From Clostridia bacterium (GTDB lineage Bacteria; Bacillota; Clostridia; Oscillospirales; Acutalibacteraceae), in the NCBI GenBank assembly GCA_017465465.1, contig JAFTWE010000045.1, positions 1 through 57,462 of the forward strand: DNA of 57,462 nt. Direction: 5' to 3'. The notes beneath the pieces are model-generated. The model worked only from the letters and a program-made list of their open reading frames with translations, searched no databases and was not told the DNA's origin. A program made the position numbers and the translations under genes. Of the stretch, positions 53,629-57,462 are shown piece by piece; position 1 is the stretch's first letter; each line of letters starts with the position of its first letter.

Positions 53629-54675
53629 ATGGCTAAAGTTTTAATTGCTATGAGCGGGGGAGTGGACTCCTCTGTAGCGGCTGAAATCATAAAATCACAA
53701 GGCTATGAAACCGCAGGGGCAATCATGTCTCTTTACGGTGACGAGGGTAGCGGCAAGCTTGAAGATATTGCCGACGCCAAGCGCGTTGCCGACAGTTTGA
53801 ATATGCCTTTTTATGTTTTTGATTTCAGTGAAGATTTCAAAAAATATGTAATAACCGACTTTGTTGAGGCTTATAAAAACGCACTCACACCAAACCCTTG
53901 TGTTGTGTGCAATAAGTTTATAAAATTCGGAGCCTTCCTTGATAAAGCAATAGAGCTTGGCTTTGATTATGTGGCAACAGGGCATTATGCAAAAATTGAA
54001 TTTGATGAAGCCACAGCCCGCTATGTGGTTAAAAAGGCCGATGATGAAACAAAGGACCAGAGCTATATGCTTTATTCTCTTTCTCAAGAGCAGTTGAGTA
54101 AGGTTCTGTTACCCTTGGGCGGTCTTTCAAAAGATGATGCCCGAGAGGTTGCACGCACAGCAGGCTTTGATAATGCCGACAAGCACGACAGCCAGGATAT
54201 CTGCTTTATACCCGACGGCGAATATGCCGCTTTCATTGAGCGTTGGTGCGGCAAGACTTTCGAAAAAGGTGAGTTTGTCAACAAGGCAGGGGAGTTTATA
54301 GCAGAGCACAAAGGGCTAATCAATTACACAATCGGTCAGCGTAAGGGGCTTGGAATTGCCGCCCCCGCACCGTATTATGTTCTCCAAAAGGATGCAAAGC
54401 TCAACCGAGTGGTGCTTGGCAGCAATGATGATTTGTTCCTTGACACCCTTGAAGCGGAAAATGTTAATTTTATTTCCGTAGAAAGCTTAACAGAGCCTAT
54501 GAAAGTTAAGGCAAAGGTGCGCTATAAGCAAAAAGAAACCGAGGCCACAATTTATCCCCTTGAAAACGGTAATGTAAAGGTGGTATTTGACACACCTCAA
54601 AGAGCAATTACCCCCGGTCAGTCTGTTGTTTTTTATGACGGTGATACTGTCCTCGGCGGCGGAATAATAAAGTAA
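53629..54675 (+). CDS. mnmA: tRNA-specific 2-thiouridylase
   Basis: The 348-residue enzyme puts sulfur on U34 of Lys/Glu/Gln tRNAs, using ATP and persulfide from a cysteine desulfurase. It has the PP-loop AMSGGVDSSVAA (about 8-19), NPCVVCNKFIKFG with one catalytic Cys (about 98-103), ATGHYAKI, DQSYMLYSLSQEQL and DSQDICFIPDGEY with the second Cys (about 190). The C-terminal beta domain is complete. Gene context with iscS-like and iscU genes fits sulfur relay. The ribosome binding site is GGTG. Confidence 0.95.
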   Translation: MAKVLIAMSGGVDSSVAAEIIKSQGYETAGAIMSLYGDEGSGKLEDIADAKRVADSLNMPFYVFDFSEDFKKYVITDFVEAYKNALTPNPCVVCNKFIKFGAFLDKAIELGFDYVATGHYAKIEFDEATARYVVKKADDETKDQSYMLYSLSQEQLSKVLLPLGGLSKDDAREVARTAGFDNADKHDSQDICFIPDGEYAAFIERWCGKTFEKGEFVNKAGEFIAEHKGLINYTIGQRKGLGIAAPAPYYVLQKDAKLNRVVLGSNDDLFLDTLEAENVNFISVESLTEPMKVKAKVRYKQKETEATIYPLENGNVKVVFDTPQRAITPGQSVVFYDGDTVLGGGIIK

Positions 54676-54704
54676 AAGGATTGCCAGGCGGCAATCCTTT
54701 TTTT
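54675..54704. terminator. Terminator between mnmA and the SGNH operon
   Basis: An 11-bp stem (AAAGGATTGCC with GGCAATCCTTT, about 54675-54700) with a T-run on the plus side and a short A/T-rich tail on the other. Convergent genes. Confidence 0.75.
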
Positions 54705-54705
54705 G

Positions 54706-55707
54706 TTATATATTCTCTAATATCTCTTTCATCAGCGGTTCAATTTTTTCTGCCATTCGGTGAAAACCTAAGTCATTTGGGTGAAGTCCGTCAATCAGGC
54801 AAGAGTTGCCGTCAGCTTTTCCGAAAAATGTTTCTCCGTCAATGAAATAAACATTTTTATCCCCTGAATCAACAGCGTTCTGATATGTCTTTCTCACAAT
54901 TTCACGGCGCTGTTTTTCTTCTTCGTTATAATTATTTTTTGGCCTTGTCATCATAATCACAGGCAGGTCAGGGTTTGCTTTTCTGATTGCTTTGAAAAAC
55001 GGCTCGTGAGTTGCATTGAGGTGTTCGGGTGAGTCTGCATTGTGGTCATAATCAAAAACAAAAACGCTCATATCAAGCCCTTTAATGAAATCTGCCATTT
55101 GCGTCTCACCTCTGGCATTGCCCGAAAAGCCAAGGTTGATATAATCAAAATCAAGGTGGCGAGAGAGGATAGAAGTGTAAGCGTTGATTATATTACAGCA
55201 ACAGCCGCCCTCTGTGATTGAAGAGCCGTAATAAACAACGGGTTTTTCATATTTGTATGGGTCAGGGGGAAGAATTTCAGCACCGTCATCTATATAAATC
55301 TCAAAGCTTTTGATAATCTCGTTTCTTGGCAAATGAATGGTTACATTTTCCATTTCACCGCTTTTTTCAAGAATTCCGTCAGCTACGGTTTCATCGTAAT
55401 GGGGAGGGCAAATCATACCCATAAAGTCACCGTATTTGCCGTCACCAACCAAAATATTTGCCGCAAGGCATGCAAACAATGACATTCCGGCATCATGCTC
55501 TGCTTTTTCCAATTCAAATCTGATTCTGATGTTTTTGGAATTTGTCTTAAACCTTACTCTTGCTCCGGGGCAACGCCTGCCGAAAAATGAAAGATTAGGT
55601 AACTCCTCCATAAGCTTTTCGGGAAGACGGCGGAGTGTTTTTTCTTCTTTCCAGAACGGTGCACCGTGAACGGAAAGAGGTGAATCCTTAATGTCATATT
55701 TAATCAT
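54706..55707 (-). CDS. SGNH/GDSL-family hydrolase with N-terminal beta domain
   Basis: The 333-residue protein has an N-terminal beta-sandwich (about 1-145; RVRFKTNSKNIRIRFELE) and an SGNH hydrolase domain with VVYYGSSITEGG (Ser nucleophile, about 155-166), FSGNARGE (Gly/Asn oxyanion residues) and DGLHPNDLGFHRM (Asp/His, about 305-317). Such proteins deacylate or deacetylate glycans or esters. No signal peptide. The start is ATG 55707 with GGAGGAAAG upstream; the longer in-frame ATG at 55767 lies inside the neighbouring gene. The start overlaps that gene's stop by 8 bases (ATGATTAA), so translation is coupled. Confidence 0.85.
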   Translation of the reverse strand: MIKYDIKDSPLSVHGAPFWKEEKTLRRLPEKLMEELPNLSFFGRRCPGARVRFKTNSKNIRIRFELEKAEHDAGMSLFACLAANILVGDGKYGDFMGMICPPHYDETVADGILEKSGEMENVTIHLPRNEIIKSFEIYIDDGAEILPPDPYKYEKPVVYYGSSITEGGCCCNIINAYTSILSRHLDFDYINLGFSGNARGETQMADFIKGLDMSVFVFDYDHNADSPEHLNATHEPFFKAIRKANPDLPVIMMTRPKNNYNEEEKQRREIVRKTYQNAVDSGDKNVYFIDGETFFGKADGNSCLIDGLHPNDLGFHRMAEKIEPLMKEILENI

Positions 55708-56494
55708 ACAAGCTTTCCTCCGTAAGATGTTCTTTGCCGATGAAACCCACATTCTTAAAATCTTCAATATTGTGGCGGATTATGTAGTCAATATAGCTCA
55801 TTACCATTTTTGCCGTAAGGGCATATCCGCAAGGATTCAGATGACCGTAAAGCATAAATTTCTCTTGAAAAAATTCATCATAAACAGGAGCGTATTTATA
55901 AAAATCAAGTACATAGCAGTTATCAAATTTCTCTGCAATGCTGTATAAAAGGTCGGCAACTTCTTTTTTCTTTTCTTCGGGACGGTGTTTGATATCCCTT
56001 GGCATTGTCATCAAAAAGAACTTTGCATTGGGTTGAATTTCTTTGTATCTCTGAATAATAGCGCCGTACTGACCTGCAAAGGTTTTGGCATTTTCACGGT
56101 AATCGTCTTTGATGTCGTCAACCGTTCCCACCTCAATGCCGCCATTCATAACATCATTAACACCCAAGGCGAAAATATAAGCCTGACAAGCCTTGTTTTT
56201 ATCCCAAAATCCTTTTTCTTCAGCAAAGGAGTCAAGGTATTCGCCGGCAGTCATACCGCCGCGTGAAAAGTTATATACCGTACTTCCTGCAGCCCTTGCA
56301 ATAAACTGACCCCAGGAGTATTCAAACATATCAAGAAAAAGGTGATGACCTTCTCTCCACTTGTGCTCAAATTCGCCTGAAGAAAGGCTGTCACCAACGC
56401 AGGCGATTGTTCTGAAAATTGAGCAGAAACCGCAACCGTCAATAAGAGTATCTAACGGCTTTTCGTTTTCGTTAAAATAATCTCTGAAATCCAT
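55700..56494 (-). CDS. SGNH/GDSL-family hydrolase
   Basis: The 264-residue single-domain hydrolase has block I IACVGDSLSSGEFEHKW (Ser about 33), block II YNFSRGGMTAGEY, block III ALGVNDVMNGG and block V YGHLNPCGYALTAKM (His). It would cut an ester or acetyl group from a small or carbohydrate substrate in the cytoplasm. The start is ATG 56494 with GAGGTGG upstream. The in-frame ATG at 56548 lies at the promoter and is ruled out by it. It is the first of two overlapping SGNH genes, suggesting a two-step deacylation. Confidence 0.85.
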   Translation of the reverse strand: MDFRDYFNENEKPLDTLIDGCGFCSIFRTIACVGDSLSSGEFEHKWREGHHLFLDMFEYSWGQFIARAAGSTVYNFSRGGMTAGEYLDSFAEEKGFWDKNKACQAYIFALGVNDVMNGGIEVGTVDDIKDDYRENAKTFAGQYGAIIQRYKEIQPNAKFFLMTMPRDIKHRPEEKKKEVADLLYSIAEKFDNCYVLDFYKYAPVYDEFFQEKFMLYGHLNPCGYALTAKMVMSYIDYIIRHNIEDFKNVGFIGKEHLTEESLYD

Positions 56495-56519
56495 AATCCA
56501 CCTCAAATACTTTTTAAAA

Positions 56520-56548
56520 ATTATAGCAATCTGTTTAATGAAAATCAA
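56520..56548 (-). promoter_or_regulatory. Promoter of the SGNH operon
   Basis: On the minus strand, TTGATT (56543-56548), a 17-base spacer and TATAAT (56520-56525). Confidence 0.7.
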
Positions 56549-56561
56549 TATATATTGCCTC

Positions 56562-56589
56562 TTGAATTTATTTTAATTTGTGATATAAT
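56562..56589 (+). promoter_or_regulatory. Promoter of tRNA-Leu
   Basis: TTGAAT (56562-56567), a 16-base spacer and TATAAT (56584-56589), 11 bases before the mature tRNA. Confidence 0.65.
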
Positions 56590-56600
56590 TGATGCATTGC

Positions 56601-56685
56601 GCGGGTATGGTGGAATTGGCAGACACGCAAGATTTAGGATCTTGTGCCTCACAGCGTGCAGGTTCGACCCCTGTTACCCGCACCA
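56601..56685 (+). tRNA. tRNA-Leu (anticodon UAG)
   Basis: The acceptor GCGGGTA pairs with TACCCGC (56675-56681), then A and an encoded CCA (56683-56685). The anticodon stem CAAGA/TCTTG encloses loop TTTAGGA, with TAG as anticodon. The long variable arm (class II) and GGTTCGACCC T-arm are typical of tRNA-Leu. Confidence 0.95.
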
Positions 56686-56686
56686 G

Positions 56687-56728
56687 AAAAGAACCCACAT
56701 TTGTCTACGACAAGTGTGGGTTCTTTTC
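56687..56728 (+). terminator. Terminator after tRNA-Leu
   Basis: A stem of about 19 bp with one wobble (56687-56705 with 56709-56727), 3-base loop, ending in TTTT. Very stable. Confidence 0.88.
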
Positions 56729-56732
56729 AACT

Positions 56733-56896
56733 AAATCCGTCCTATTGAACGGGATAAATCCCACTGGAGTGGGATGAAATCACTTTGTGATGAAATCCTA
56801 CTTCGTCGGGAGATGGACGGATTTAATTTCATCTGCGAAGCAGATTTTATCCGAGTTTACTCGGATTTCATCGCGCCTGTGCGATTTCATTGAAAT
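56733..56896. repeat. Array of small palindromes enclosed by an inverted repeat
   Basis: AAATCCGTCC (56733-56742) and GGACGGATTT (56815-56824) enclose two hairpins (56758-56775, 56779-56791). Outside the right arm come four more palindromes (56831-56845, 56849-56866, 56870-56885, 56884-56896). Most units read AT...AT and are joined by GAA or TTTC. No coding content. It looks like a non-autonomous palindromic repeat element. Confidence 0.7.
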
Positions 56897-56918
56897 GAGA
56901 TGTGTAATATGATATAAT
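56890..56918 (+). promoter_or_regulatory. Promoter of the GNAT gene
   Basis: TTGAAA (56890-56895), a 17-base spacer and TATAAT (56913-56918). The -35 element lies in the last palindrome of the array. Confidence 0.65.
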
Positions 56919-56953
56919 CAATTTGGTAAATAAGATTTAGTGAGGGGAATTGT

Positions 56954-57451
56954 ATGGAATATTTGATTCGAAGAGTAAAAGACGGAGATGAAACAGCGTT
57001 AGCTTACATCCAAACGGAAAGCTGGAAAGTTGCGTTTAAAACGATTCTTTCTGATGAAATCTTACAAAAATGCACAGAGATAACCCGCACTACTGCATCG
57101 TATAAACGCCTGCTTGACGAAAAAATAGGCAATGGGTATATTCTTGAAGTTGACGAGAAACCTCATTGTATTGCTTGGTGGGACAAAGCAAGAGATGATG
57201 ATATGCCCGATTATGCGGAACTTATTTGCATTCATAGTTTGCAAGATAAATGGAGAAAAGGCTATGGAACAAAAATGATGGATAGAGTGTTGAGTGATAT
57301 TAAAGCGGCGGAATACAGCAAGGTCATGCTTTGGGTCTTTACAGATAATGACAGAGCCAGAGCGTTTTATGAAGCTTGCGGTTTTGTGACATATGGAAAA
57401 GTCAAGTCTTGTTTTGGAACTCAGGAAATTTGCTACGAGAAGAATCTGTAA
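56954..57451 (+). CDS. GNAT-family N-acetyltransferase
   Basis: The 165-residue protein has the GNAT fold: an N-terminal helix pair, a central strand (HCIAWWD, about 75-81), the acetyl-CoA loop region DKWRKGYGTKMMDRVLSDIK (about 97-116; the KGYGT is the Q/R-x-x-G-x-G/A type motif) and the C-terminal VMLWVFTDNDRARAFYEACG (about 124-143). It would acetylate an amine on a small molecule or protein. GAGGGG precedes the ATG. The target is unknown. Its promoter borrows from the adjacent palindrome array. Confidence 0.85.
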   Translation: MEYLIRRVKDGDETALAYIQTESWKVAFKTILSDEILQKCTEITRTTASYKRLLDEKIGNGYILEVDEKPHCIAWWDKARDDDMPDYAELICIHSLQDKWRKGYGTKMMDRVLSDIKAAEYSKVMLWVFTDNDRARAFYEACGFVTYGKVKSCFGTQEICYEKNL

Positions 57452-57462
57452 ATTCTAATTTA

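Noticed and set aside
56733..56896. CRISPR array
   Set aside because: Repeats are short palindromes of differing sequence with no regular spacers and no cas genes nearby.

Overview
The window looks like chromosomal DNA from an anaerobic, spore-forming Clostridia bacterium, probably an Oscillospiraceae/Ruminococcaceae-type gut or rumen organism. The signs are low-to-moderate G+C, strong AGGAGG-type ribosome binding sites with several TTG/GTG starts, a PolC-type replicative polymerase, GerA-type and SleC-like spore genes, type I dockerin modules and many glycoside hydrolases. Taxon is inferred from gene content only.

Layout. 1-650: the 3' end of an IS3-type transposase running into a small membrane protein. 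700-11400: a histidine phosphatase, a two-gene secreted operon (GxGYxYP protein plus a phosphodiesterase) divergent from a secreted GH51 arabinofuranosidase, a DUF2798-like membrane protein and a 1168-residue secreted double metallophosphatase. 11400-20800: a 2-hydroxyacid dehydrogenase, an intracellular GH13-GH78 operon, a Gfo/Idh/MocA oxidoreductase divergent from an AraC regulator, L-rhamnose isomerase and an orphan BMP-family lipoprotein; together these suggest use of rhamnose-containing glycans. 20800-30640: a consensus promoter, a highly structured leader RNA and four secreted proteins built from FIVAR repeats, cohesin-like beta modules and dockerins. Three have strongly biased codon use, as expected for very abundant proteins. 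A GH89 enzyme without a signal peptide follows.

32750-40170 is a minus-strand block: a lone GerA-family germinant receptor subunit, a SleC-like cortex protein with its partner, and an exopolysaccharide operon (O-antigen-ligase-like protein, GT4 glycosyltransferase, Wzz/tyrosine-kinase fusion). 40400-49550 is the housekeeping run pyrH-frr-uppS-dxr-rseP-ispG-polC. It lacks cdsA in its usual place, and its PolC has no 3'-5' exonuclease domain. 49600-57460 holds an M20 peptidase, a Listeria-Bacteroides-repeat protein, an iscS-iscU-mnmA sulfur-transfer cluster behind an IscR/Rrf2-like palindrome, two overlapping SGNH hydrolases, tRNA-Leu(UAG), a dense array of small palindromes and a GNAT acetyltransferase.

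The strongest leads are the structured RNA with its surface-protein operon (about 21.1-30.6 kb), the exonuclease-less PolC that keeps its PHP metal ligands, the terminator whose arm is also a ribosome binding site (about 36.28 kb), and the palindrome array beside tRNA-Leu. Promoters and hairpins were read by eye. No database search or folding program was run.
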